Assembly (NCBI GenBank): GCA_020721945.1
Contig: DYLT01000005.1
Span: 1 to 43,670, forward strand
Length of the DNA: 43,670 nucleotides
From: Blastopirellula marina
GTDB taxonomy: Bacteria > Planctomycetota > Planctomycetia > Pirellulales > Thermoguttaceae
Direction of reading: 5' to 3'
The position numbers were made by a program, and so were the translations under genes. Positions 37,090 to 43,670 of the stretch are shown here, piece after piece; position 1 is the stretch's first letter; every line of letters begins with the position of its first letter. The notes beneath the pieces are model-generated. The model had not been told where the DNA came from. It ran no database searches and was given only the letters and a program-made list of their open reading frames with translations.

Positions 37090-37473
37090 ATGCCTCGTTT
37101 GCTGGGTGTTGATATCCCGGGAAACAAGCCCGCCCATGTTTCGCTGAGATGCCTCTATGGGGTAGGTCCAAAGACTTCCCTGGAGCTGTGCCACAAGGCG
37201 GGGGTTAACCCGAACGGGCGTGCCAGGGACCTCCGCGAGGACGAGCTTGCCCGGCTCGCCGCGTTGCTCGATAAAGACTACACCGTCGAAGGTCAGTTGC
37301 GGCGCCAGGTGAGCCAGAACATCCAGCGGCTGAAAGACATCGGCTGCTATCGCGGAATCCGGCATCGGCGAGGGTTGCCGGTGCGCGGGCAGCGCACGCG
37401 CACCAATGCCCGAACCCGCAAGGGACCGAAAAAGACCGTGGCCGGCAAGAAGGGCGTTAAGGATCTCCGGTAG
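37090..37473 (+). CDS. rpsM: 30S ribosomal protein S13
   Basis: The product has 127 residues from ATG 37090, with GAGGGAG upstream. 'MPRLLGVDIPGNKPAHVSLR', 'YGVGPKTSLELCHKAGVNPN' and 'GIRHRRGLPVRGQRTRTNAR' are the S13 signatures; the last is the tRNA-contacting tail. S13 forms intersubunit bridges from the 30S head. Confidence 0.98.
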   Translation: MPRLLGVDIPGNKPAHVSLRCLYGVGPKTSLELCHKAGVNPNGRARDLREDELARLAALLDKDYTVEGQLRRQVSQNIQRLKDIGCYRGIRHRRGLPVRGQRTRTNARTRKGPKKTVAGKKGVKDLR

Positions 37474-37533
37474 CCGCTCCGAGTCCAACCACCACAAAAG
37501 ACACCCACCAGCCAGCAGGGAGCCAAACCAGCC

Positions 37534-37914
37534 GTGGCCAAAGCTGCACGACGCAAGACCCGCCGCAACGTCACCGTGGGAGTCGCCCACATCAAGGCGA
37601 CGTTCAACAATACGACGGTCACGATCACCGACACCAAGGGCGATACGTTGTGTTGGGCCAGTTCGGGGACGAGCGGGTTCAAGGGGAGCCGCAAGAGCAC
37701 GCCCTTTGCAGGCCAGATGGCGGCCCAGCAGGCCGCCGAGAAGGCGTTGAAGTTCGGCGTCAAAGAGGTGGAGGTGCGTGTCAAGGGCCCTGGGAGCGGT
37801 CGCGAGAGCGCGATCACGGCCCTTCAGGCGGCGGGACTGACGATCAAATCGATCGAGGATGTCACCCCCTTGCCGCACAACGGGTGCCGTCCGAAGAAGC
37901 GGCGTCGCGTGTAA
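37534..37914 (+). CDS. rpsK: 30S ribosomal protein S11
   Basis: The product has 126 residues from GTG 37534, behind AGGGAG. '[20 protein letters not shown]', '[19 protein letters not shown]' and '[18 protein letters not shown]' are typical. S11 lies on the 30S platform near the E site. Confidence 0.98.
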   Translation: MAKAARRKTRRNVTVGVAHIKATFNNTTVTITDTKGDTLCWASSGTSGFKGSRKSTPFAGQMAAQQAAEKALKFGVKEVEVRVKGPGSGRESAITALQAAGLTIKSIEDVTPLPHNGCRPKKRRRV

Positions 37915-37922
37915 GGCCGTTC

Positions 37923-37983
37923 GGCAGGTTGCCAACCTCCCGACGGCGAACCGAACCATCTGGCGGCAGGATGCCAACCTGCC
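37923..37983. repeat. Two direct copies of a 19-bp palindromic repeat between rpsK and rpsD
   Basis: GGCAGGTTGCCAACCTCCC at 37923-37941 and GGCAGGATGCCAACCTGCC at 37965-37983 differ at two positions and each forms a small hairpin (GGCAGG/CCTGCC in the second). They fill most of the 108-base rpsK-rpsD spacer. A related sequence is at 15366-15400. Their presence in a ribosomal operon suggests a spread repeat of REP type or a local RNA processing site. Confidence 0.6.
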
Positions 37984-38022
37984 CCGCAGGGATTTTCCGT
38001 TGAATTGGGAGTAAGACCCGGT

Positions 38023-38649
38023 ATGGCTCGCATCACTGGCCCCGTGTGCCGCCTGTGCCGCCGCGAGGGCGTCAAGCTGTTCTTGAAAGGCGCGCGGTGC
38101 GACACCGACAAGTGCGCCGTGACCCGCCGGCAAACCCCGCCCGGTATGCACAACTACCGCCGGGGCAAACTGACCGACTATGGCCTTCACCTCCGGGAGA
38201 AGCAGAAGGTCAAGCACTATTACGGCGTGCTTGAGCGGCAGTTCCGGCAGTTGTTCCACGAGGCCCAGCGGAGCAAGGGGAACACGGGCGAGGCGTTGAT
38301 GAGCCTGCTGGAGCGACGGTTGGACAATATCGTTCACCGGCTCGGATTTGCCTTGTCGCGGGCCCAGGCGCGGCAGATCGTGCGGCACGGGCACATCCTG
38401 GTCAACGGCCGGCGCGTCGACATTCCCAGCTACCTGGTACGGCCTGGGGATGTCATCTCGGTTAAGCCCCGCCCCAAGATCGTCGAGGCGATCCAGGCGA
38501 ACATGGCCGAGAACCGGCACACGGTGCCCGATTTTCTCCAAGTCACGGCAGGCCCGCAGCCGGAGGGGCACGTGTTGCGCGCTCCGGGGGTCGACGACGT
38601 CTCGATCCCGGTTCAAGTCCAGTTGATTCTCGAGCTGCTCTCGCGGTAG
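38023..38649 (+). CDS. rpsD: 30S ribosomal protein S4, zinc-type N-terminus
   Basis: The product has 208 residues from ATG 38023, with GGGAG upstream; a longer frame from 38005 adds six unlikely residues. Cys9, Cys12, Cys26 and Cys31 form a likely zinc site. The S4 RNA-binding domain lies at about 95-160 ('[20 protein letters not shown]', '[19 protein letters not shown]'). S4 is a primary 16S rRNA binder and, in E. coli, represses the alpha operon. Confidence 0.98.
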   Translation: MARITGPVCRLCRREGVKLFLKGARCDTDKCAVTRRQTPPGMHNYRRGKLTDYGLHLREKQKVKHYYGVLERQFRQLFHEAQRSKGNTGEALMSLLERRLDNIVHRLGFALSRAQARQIVRHGHILVNGRRVDIPSYLVRPGDVISVKPRPKIVEAIQANMAENRHTVPDFLQVTAGPQPEGHVLRAPGVDDVSIPVQVQLILELLSR

Positions 38650-38677
38650 TTTCGTCGGACCTTGTCGGAGACTTCCC

Positions 38678-39676
38678 ATGCGTATTCGATGGCGCGGACT
38701 CGAGCTTCCCAGCCAGGTGACTTGCGACCACGCCTCGCTGACGTCGACGTACGGCAAGTTCGTCGCCGAGCCCTTTGAGCGCGGGTTCGGCGTGACCATC
38801 GGCAACAGCCTTCGGCGCATTCTGCTGTCGAGCCTGGAGGGGGCGGCCGTCACGCGGATCAAGCTGCATGGCGCCCAGCACGAATTCACAACCCTGCCCG
38901 GCATCGTCGAGGACGTCACCGACATCGTGCTCAACGTGAAATCGCTCGTGGTCAAGAGCCACATTCCGCAACCCCGGCTCTTGCGCATCGAGAAGAACGC
39001 GCGGGGCGTCGTCACCGGGGCCGACGTGCGCGGCGACGACCAGGTCGAGGTGATCAACAAGGACCTCGTGATCGCCACCCTCACCGAGGACGTGGACTTC
39101 GTCATGGAACTGGTCGTGGAGACGGGCCGAGGTTACGTCCCCGCCACGGAACACACGCCCCAGGTCCAGGAAATCGGTGTGATCCCCGTCGATGCCGCGT
39201 TCAGCCCCGTCGTCCGGGTCCGCTACGAGGTCGAAGAGACCCGTGTCGGCCAGAAGACCAACTACGACCGGCTGACCATGGAGGTGTGGACCAACGGCTC
39301 GCTCGGCCCCGAAATGGCCGTCGTCGAGGCCGCCAAGATCCTCCGCAAGCACCTGAACCCCTTTGTCCAATACAACGAGCTGGGGCAACGCATCCACGGC
39401 GAGCCGCGCTCGGCTGCCGCCAGCGTGCTCGACCCGGGCACCGAAGCCAAACTGAATTTGACGTTGCGCGATCTGAACCTCTCGGTGCGGGCGTCCAACT
39501 GCCTGGAGTCCGAGAACATCCGCACGGTCCGCGATCTCGTTTCCCGATCCGAGGAACAGCTTCTGGAGGTGCGGAACTTCGGCGAGACCACGCTGAGCGA
39601 GGTGAAGGAGAAACTGGCCGACTTGGGTCTTCGGCTGGGCATGCGCCTGCCGCCTCCGACGCCCACCCCGTTCTAG
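38678..39676 (+). CDS. rpoA: DNA-directed RNA polymerase alpha subunit
   Basis: The product has 332 residues from ATG 38678, with GGAGA upstream. The N-terminal dimerisation domain has '[20 protein letters not shown]' and '[18 protein letters not shown]'. The C-terminal domain (about 255-325) has '[20 protein letters not shown]' and '[19 protein letters not shown]', which contact UP elements and activators. It is full length and follows rpsD as in most bacteria. Confidence 0.98.
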   Translation: MRIRWRGLELPSQVTCDHASLTSTYGKFVAEPFERGFGVTIGNSLRRILLSSLEGAAVTRIKLHGAQHEFTTLPGIVEDVTDIVLNVKSLVVKSHIPQPRLLRIEKNARGVVTGADVRGDDQVEVINKDLVIATLTEDVDFVMELVVETGRGYVPATEHTPQVQEIGVIPVDAAFSPVVRVRYEVEETRVGQKTNYDRLTMEVWTNGSLGPEMAVVEAAKILRKHLNPFVQYNELGQRIHGEPRSAAASVLDPGTEAKLNLTLRDLNLSVRASNCLESENIRTVRDLVSRSEEQLLEVRNFGETTLSEVKEKLADLGLRLGMRLPPPTPTPF

Positions 39677-39755
39677 CCGCGCGCCGCGCAATCGCCGCAC
39701 GCCTCGACCCGCCCGCGAGAACCCGAACTACGATCCCTACCAGGAAACGACGACC

Positions 39756-40400
39756 ATGCGTCATCGCGATAAAGGCCGCAAACTCGGACGCAACCCGAAC
39801 CACCAGCGGGCATTGCTCCGCAACCTGGCCGCCGCCTTGTTCCTGACGGAGCGGCGCGCGGAGGACGAACCCAACGCCCCGAAGACGCGCGGGCGCATCA
39901 TCACTACGCTCGCCAAGGCCAAGGAGGTCCGCCCCCTGGTCGAAAAATGCGTCACGATCGCCCGGCGGGCGCTGGTCCATCAGGTCGAAGCCGACCGGCT
40001 GAAGCCCGACGTCGATCGCTATACCGAGGCCTGGCGCGCATGGCGATCGAGCCCCGAGTGGCGCGAGTGGGCGCGCGCGATGGCCCCGGTGGTCGCCGCC
40101 CGCCGACGTGTCCTCCAGCTCGTCGGCAACAAACAGGCGGTGCGCGTGCTCTTCGACGAGATCGCGCCGCGCTTCGAAGAACGCCAGGGCGGCTATACGC
40201 GAATCCTCCAATTGGCCAAGCCGCGGCGAGGCGATTCGGCCCCGCGCGCGGTGCTCGAGTTCGTCGGCGTGCGCGACCGCGCGCGCCGCAAGGCGCAACG
40301 GCCCAGCATCGAGGCCGAACCCGAGTCTGCCCCCGAATCGACCAGTCCACCCCCGGCCGTTTCGCCGGAGGCGGCACCCGAACCCGCCGCCCAGCCCTAA
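39756..40400 (+). CDS. rplQ: 50S ribosomal protein L17 with two insertions and a C-terminal tail
   Basis: The product has 214 residues from ATG 39756, with AGGAAA upstream; E. coli L17 has 127. Core pieces are 'MRHRDKGRKLGRNPNHQRAL', 'TLAKAKEVRPLVEKCVTIAR' and 'RFEERQGGYTRILQL'. Insertions lie at about residues 32-47 and 75-118 (the latter Trp/Arg-rich and likely helical), and residues ~176-214 form an acidic Pro-rich tail. L17 sits at the tunnel exit. No terminator was evident after the gene, although it is the last ribosomal one. Confidence 0.95.
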   Translation: MRHRDKGRKLGRNPNHQRALLRNLAAALFLTERRAEDEPNAPKTRGRIITTLAKAKEVRPLVEKCVTIARRALVHQVEADRLKPDVDRYTEAWRAWRSSPEWREWARAMAPVVAARRRVLQLVGNKQAVRVLFDEIAPRFEERQGGYTRILQLAKPRRGDSAPRAVLEFVGVRDRARRKAQRPSIEAEPESAPESTSPPPAVSPEAAPEPAAQP

Positions 40401-40577
40401 GGCCCCTGGCGCCGACCGCTTCGTTCGTGGTGCGGGCGCGGTCCGCCGATCGGCCGGCGTTCCCCAGGGAAGCTCTTGCCTCGGCGGCGTGCTCGGTTTA
40501 CCGTGCGGGTACCTGTCGGACGGTTGGCCGCCCTCGGCGCTGTCCAGCGTGTTCCGCGTGATTCGATCGAGCATCCC

Positions 40578-41467
40578 AGATCGACGTGCCGGCCGACCGC
40601 GTGTTCGTGCGCCTGGATGCCTACAAGCAGGCCATCGATTGCGGCGTGGATCTCGTCGTGATGGCGACGTCCCCCGGCTTCCGGCCGATGCACTACGCCT
40701 ACGCGGTGCAACAGGGCAAGCACGTGTTCATGGAAAAGCCCTGCTGCACCGATGCCCCTGGCTACCGTTCGCTCGTCGAGTCGAACAAGCTGGCCGACCA
40801 GAAGAAACTCAACGTGGTGGTCGGCCTCCAGCGGCACCACCAGGCAGGCTATCTCCAGGGTGTCAAGGAAATCCACGACGGCAAACTGGGCGACGTCGTC
40901 TGCCTGCGCGTGTACTGGAACGGCCTCGGAGGCGGCGCACGCGAACTCGGCTCTGGTCCGCAGAACGATCCCAAGGAAATGGAGTTCCAGGTGCGCCACT
41001 GGGGTTGCTTCCGCGGCAATTACGGCGATATCTTCGACCATCACGCCGTCGCATTCAGCTTCGCCGATGGCACGAAGATGTTCAGCCAGTCGCGCCACAT
41101 CGAACACACCTGGGACCAAGGGAACGAGTTCGTCCACGGCACCAAGGGCAGTCGCAGCGTCCACACCGGCGGCGGGCCCAAGCTCGAAAGCGGCAATCCC
41201 TACGACCAGGAACACATCGACCTGGTCAAAGCGATCCTTGCCGACACGCCACTCCACGAAGGCTGGTTCGGCGCGGTCAGCAGCATGACCGCGGTCCTCG
41301 GCCGCATGGCGACGTACTCGGGCCAGGTGGTCAAGTGGGACGACGCCGTCGCCAAGGGCCCCCGCGAGGCGCCGGAGCACATCGCCTGGGACGCCAAGCC
41401 CCGCTCGCTCCCCGGCCCCGACGGCTTCTATCCCTTCCCCATGCCCGGCACCTACAAGCCGTACTAG
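40578..41467 (+). pseudogene. Gfo/Idh/MocA family oxidoreductase remnant, N-truncated with internal deletion
   Basis: Similarity begins abruptly at 'QIDVPADRVFVRLDAY' (about 40578); the export signal, the Rossmann GxGxxG strand and ~100 further residues are missing, and no signal or ribosome site precedes it. 'VDLVVMATSPGFRPMH' and 'GKHVFMEKPCCTDAPG' show the family. Between 'MEFQVRHWGCFRG' and 'NYGDIFDHHAVAF' about 45 residues are absent in frame, including the usual 'GDHIVEQHxHNxD' active-site block. The frame is otherwise open to 41467 (293 codons from a GTG at 40586). Both losses remove the NAD-binding and catalytic parts, so the product would not work as a dehydrogenase. Confidence 0.8.
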
Positions 41468-41520
41468 CGAGGTTTCGCCCGGGGTACGGCCGCACCACGC
41501 GATGGGCGCGGCCCCCGAGC

Positions 41521-41539
41521 CACGCCCTTTCAGGGCGTG
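41521..41539. terminator. Hairpin between convergent genes
   Basis: CACGCCCT (41521-41528) and AGGGCGTG (41532-41539) form a perfect 8-bp stem with a 3-base loop in the 115-bp gap between the oxidoreductase remnant (plus) and the dehydrogenase (minus). A partial copy (AGGGCGTGG) follows at 41555. There is no T-run, so it is either a bidirectional terminator of GC-rich type or a repeat. Confidence 0.5.
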
Positions 41540-41582
41540 CCACCCGACGCTGCCAGGGCGTGGCCTCCGACCCGAAGACGGG

Positions 41583-42536
41583 TCAAGGACCGCGAGATTG
41601 ACCGGCTTTGTCCATGGCCGGACGATGGCACCAGTCGATATTCGACATCGAGGCCAGAGCCAGTTCCAGGGCCTGCGTGCCCGAACGCCCGTGGCCCAGC
41701 GCCGCCACCGAGAGGTAGAGTTGGTGAACCAGGGCCAGTCCGGGCAACGCGAGCCCCATGCGCCGGGCTTCGTCGAGCGCGATCCCCATGTCCTTGATGA
41801 AGTGTTCGACGAAGAACCCCGGGTCGAAGTTGTTGGCGATGACGCGGGGCGCCAGGTTCGCGAGGGTCCAGCTTTGGGCGGCGCCGGAGGCGATCGACTG
41901 GAGCACCGTGGGCAGGTCCAATCCCGCGCGATAGCCGTACAGCAACGCCTCGCACACGCCGATCATCGTGCCGGCGATGACGATCTGATTGACGAGTTTG
42001 GCGTGCTGGCCCGCGCCGGGTCCACCCTGCCGCACAATGGTCTTGCCCATCGCCTCCAGACACGGGCGCACGGCCTCGACGGCCTCGGCATCGCCGCCAA
42101 CCATGATCGAAAGCCTCGCCTCGCGCGCGCCCACGTCGCCGCCCGAGACGGGCGCATCGAGCGCGTACACGCCGCGCTGGAACGCGGCCTGGGCGATCTC
42201 GACGGCCAAGGCGGGCTGGCTGGTGGTCATATCGACGATGACCGAGCCCGGCCGGCACCCGGAAAGCACGCCCTCGGGACCAAGGATGACCTGGCGCACG
42301 TCGGCGGGATAACCGACGATGGTGAAGATGACCTCGGAGGCCTCGGCGACGGCTTTCGGCGAGTCGGCCCAACGGGCCCCGCGCCGCAACAGCGGCTCGG
42401 CCTTGGCCCTGGTGCGGTTGTAGACCGTGACTTCGTAGCCGGCCGATCGCACGTGGCCGCACATGCTGGCCCCCATCACCCCGGTGCCGATCCACCCGAC
42501 CCGAGTCCGCCCCGGCTCGACCGCACGCACGCTCAT
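41583..42536 (-). CDS. NAD(P)-dependent beta-hydroxyacid dehydrogenase (3-hydroxyisobutyrate dehydrogenase family)
   Basis: The product has 317 residues from ATG 42536, three bases after the preceding gene on the same strand. The dinucleotide-binding start '[20 protein letters not shown]' (GxGxMG), '[18 protein letters not shown]', the substrate-binding '[20 protein letters not shown]' and catalytic Lys in '[18 protein letters not shown]' (about residue 180) are all present. Family members oxidise 3-hydroxyisobutyrate, tartronate semialdehyde (reverse) or 4-hydroxybutyrate-type substrates; the exact one cannot be told. Its position after the FloA pair suggests co-transcription, not a shared function. 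Confidence 0.93.
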   Translation of the reverse strand: MSVRAVEPGRTRVGWIGTGVMGASMCGHVRSAGYEVTVYNRTRAKAEPLLRRGARWADSPKAVAEASEVIFTIVGYPADVRQVILGPEGVLSGCRPGSVIVDMTTSQPALAVEIAQAAFQRGVYALDAPVSGGDVGAREARLSIMVGGDAEAVEAVRPCLEAMGKTIVRQGGPGAGQHAKLVNQIVIAGTMIGVCEALLYGYRAGLDLPTVLQSIASGAAQSWTLANLAPRVIANNFDPGFFVEHFIKDMGIALDEARRMGLALPGLALVHQLYLSVAALGHGRSGTQALELALASMSNIDWCHRPAMDKAGQSRGP

Positions 42537-42539
42537 CGG

Positions 42540-43199
42540 CTAACTCCAACGTTCCTCGGGCCGGCGGAGGATCTCGCTGAGCACAATGGCCTGGCGCATG
42601 CCTTGGGGGTTGGCCAGCATCGTGGCCAGCGCGGCAACGGACGGACCGGCGGCCTCGATGCGGTCGGCCGGCGAGGTCGGTTCAACGAGCGCCACGGGTT
42701 GGGCGGCCTCGCCGGGCGCGGAGGCCAACGTGCCGATCTGGTGATCGAACTTCTCGTGCAGGTGGGCCTCGAGGCGGTCGTCGCTCTGGGCGACCTCCCA
42801 ACCCAGGTCCTGGGAGCCGACCTGCCCGAACTTCGGCGTGCCCAAGTACGTGCTGACGTGCTGGGCAACGGTCGAGCCGCCCGGGGCAACGACTTCGGGC
42901 TCGACGAATTCGGCGGCCGGCGTGGGACCTTGGCGCGTGGGCGGGACCGGTCGCGGCGGCCCGCCGGCCGGACGGCCTGCCCGGCGGCGCTGGGCGCGCT
43001 CGAGAAACTCGCGGATCTCCTCGGCCAAGGGGTCGCTGGGAGGCCGTGGGGGCCCCCCCGGACGCTGGCCGGGGCGTTGCGGCTCTTCCCGGTTTCGCGA
43101 CGCCAGGTGCCCCAGGGCGCTAAGCAACGCGAACACGATGAAGATGATCGCGCTGGCCACCCCGCCGAAATCACCAAACGGGAAGTCCCAGTCGCTCAT
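42540..43199 (-). CDS. Membrane-anchored protein of unknown function, FloA-linked
   Basis: The product has 219 residues; its ATG at 43199 overlaps the floA stop by four bases (ATGA), so the two are translationally coupled. Residues ~12-34 are a single transmembrane segment near the N-terminus ('[20 protein letters not shown]'). A Pro/Arg-rich disordered stretch (36-90) follows, with a short acidic helix '[18 protein letters not shown]'. A C-terminal helix ends in '[20 protein letters not shown]'. I recognise no family. The coupling suggests an accessory protein of FloA membrane assemblies. Confidence 0.85.
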   Translation of the reverse strand: MSDWDFPFGDFGGVASAIIFIVFALLSALGHLASRNREEPQRPGQRPGGPPRPPSDPLAEEIREFLERAQRRRAGRPAGGPPRPVPPTRQGPTPAAEFVEPEVVAPGGSTVAQHVSTYLGTPKFGQVGSQDLGWEVAQSDDRLEAHLHEKFDHQIGTLASAPGEAAQPVALVEPTSPADRIEAAGPSVAALATMLANPQGMRQAIVLSEILRRPEERWS

Positions 43200-43669
43200 G
43201 CCGGCGCTCCTGTTCGGGCTGGGCCGGGCGTGCCGGTGCGGGCGATGGCCGTGCGCATCTCCGTATCGGCCTGGACATTGCGAAGCCGGTAGTACTCCAT
43301 GATCCCCAGCGTTCCTGAGCGGAACGCCTCGGCGATCGCCTTGGGCACCTCGGCCTCGGCCTGAACCACTTTCGCCCGGTTCTCTTCGATCTGCGCAATG
43401 AATTCCTGCTCCTGCGCCACGGCCATGGCGCGGCTCCCTTCGGCCTTGGCCCGGGCGACGCGCATGTCGGCCTCGGCTTGGTCGGCCTGAAGCCGGGCGC
43501 CGATGTTGTCGCCCACGTCGATGTCGGCGATGTCGATCGACACGATCTCGAAGGCCGTCTGCGAGTCGAGGCGGCGCGACAACACTTTTTTCGAGATTTT
43601 GTCGGGGTTCTCCAAGACCTCGCTGTGGGTCTCGGCCGAGCCGATCGCGCTGACGATGCCTTCGCCGAC
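43196..43669 (-). CDS. floA: Flotillin-like protein FloA, 5' part beyond the window
   Basis: Only the C-terminal 157 codons are inside the window; the frame is open to the right edge. '[20 protein letters not shown]', '[20 protein letters not shown]' and '[20 protein letters not shown]' match the end of the SPFH-like domain and the Glu/Ala-rich coiled coil of FloA (YqfA-type) proteins. FloA forms membrane foci linked to functional membrane microdomains. '[20 protein letters not shown]' is also characteristic. It heads the coupled group with the unknown protein and the dehydrogenase. Confidence 0.93.
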   Translation of the reverse strand, partial: VGEGIVSAIGSAETHSEVLENPDKISKKVLSRRLDSQTAFEIVSIDIADIDVGDNIGARLQADQAEADMRVARAKAEGSRAMAVAQEQEFIAQIEENRAKVVQAEAEVPKAIAEAFRSGTLGIMEYYRLRNVQADTEMRTAIARTGTPGPARTGAPA

Positions 43670-43670
43670 G

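Noticed and set aside
37009-39105. 698-codon open frame on the minus strand across rpsM-rpsK-rpsD-rpoA
   Set aside because: It crosses four conserved plus-strand genes and their spacers; no similarity in the antisense product.

Overview
The window looks like a chromosomal segment of a high-GC planctomycete (Planctomycetota; a Pirellulales-like lineage is my best guess, but sequence alone does not fix the order). The indications are exported PQQ-type beta-propeller proteins beginning with a 'DWPQYRRD' motif, a Gfo/Idh/MocA oxidoreductase relative, an exported ADP-ribosylglycohydrolase, an L17 with large insertions, and a bacterial-type ribosomal superoperon that lacks rpmD and infA at their usual places.

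Layout. Positions 1-7575: a secreted clan-A glycoside hydrolase (runs off the left edge), an Hsp20 chaperone with a strong inverted repeat in its leader, a CNNM/CorC-type membrane protein and a ComEA-like helix-hairpin-helix protein, all on the minus strand; then nadC, a secretin-domain protein and a small conserved-looking protein on the plus strand. Positions 7535-16263 form an accessory region: a large PQQ-propeller/methyltransferase fusion broken by a deletion and frameshift, an exported glutathione peroxidase, an exported ADP-ribosylglycohydrolase, a PPP-type phosphatase, an unknown exported protein, a decayed oligogalacturonate-lyase-like remnant and an L-2-amino-thiazoline-4-carboxylate hydrolase. 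Positions 16407-22393 (minus): an S41 processing protease with its own clear promoter, and a signalling pair made of an HDOD protein and a hybrid histidine kinase.

Positions 22742-40400 (plus): a GYF-domain membrane protein, then a near-consensus sigma70 promoter and the S10-spc-alpha superoperon (rpsJ, rplC, rplD, rplW, rplB, rpsS, rplV, rpsC, rplP, rpmC, rpsQ, rplN, rplX, rplE, rpsN, rpsH, rplF, rplR, rpsE, rplO, secY, adk, map, rpmJ, rpsM, rpsK, rpsD, rpoA, rplQ). A second promoter precedes rpmJ and probably drives the alpha part separately. rplC carries a one-base frameshift, most likely an assembly error because L3 is essential. Positions 40578-43670: a Gfo/Idh/MocA remnant that has lost its N-terminus and an internal block, then a minus-strand floA-unknown-dehydrogenase cluster running off the right edge.

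Themes worth attention: (i) three diverged copies of a ~60-bp palindromic intergenic element (1105, 11632, 14371); (ii) a second short palindrome family (GGCAGGTTGCCAACCT type) inside the alpha operon, with a related sequence exactly at the break of a pseudogene; (iii) several catabolic genes decaying by internal deletions beside fully intact housekeeping genes. I saw no rRNA, tRNA, CRISPR array, transposase, prophage or defence island, and no convincing new multi-gene system. The least explained candidates are the FloA-linked membrane-anchored protein, the GYF-domain protein upstream of the S10 operon, and the propeller-methyltransferase-propeller fusion.
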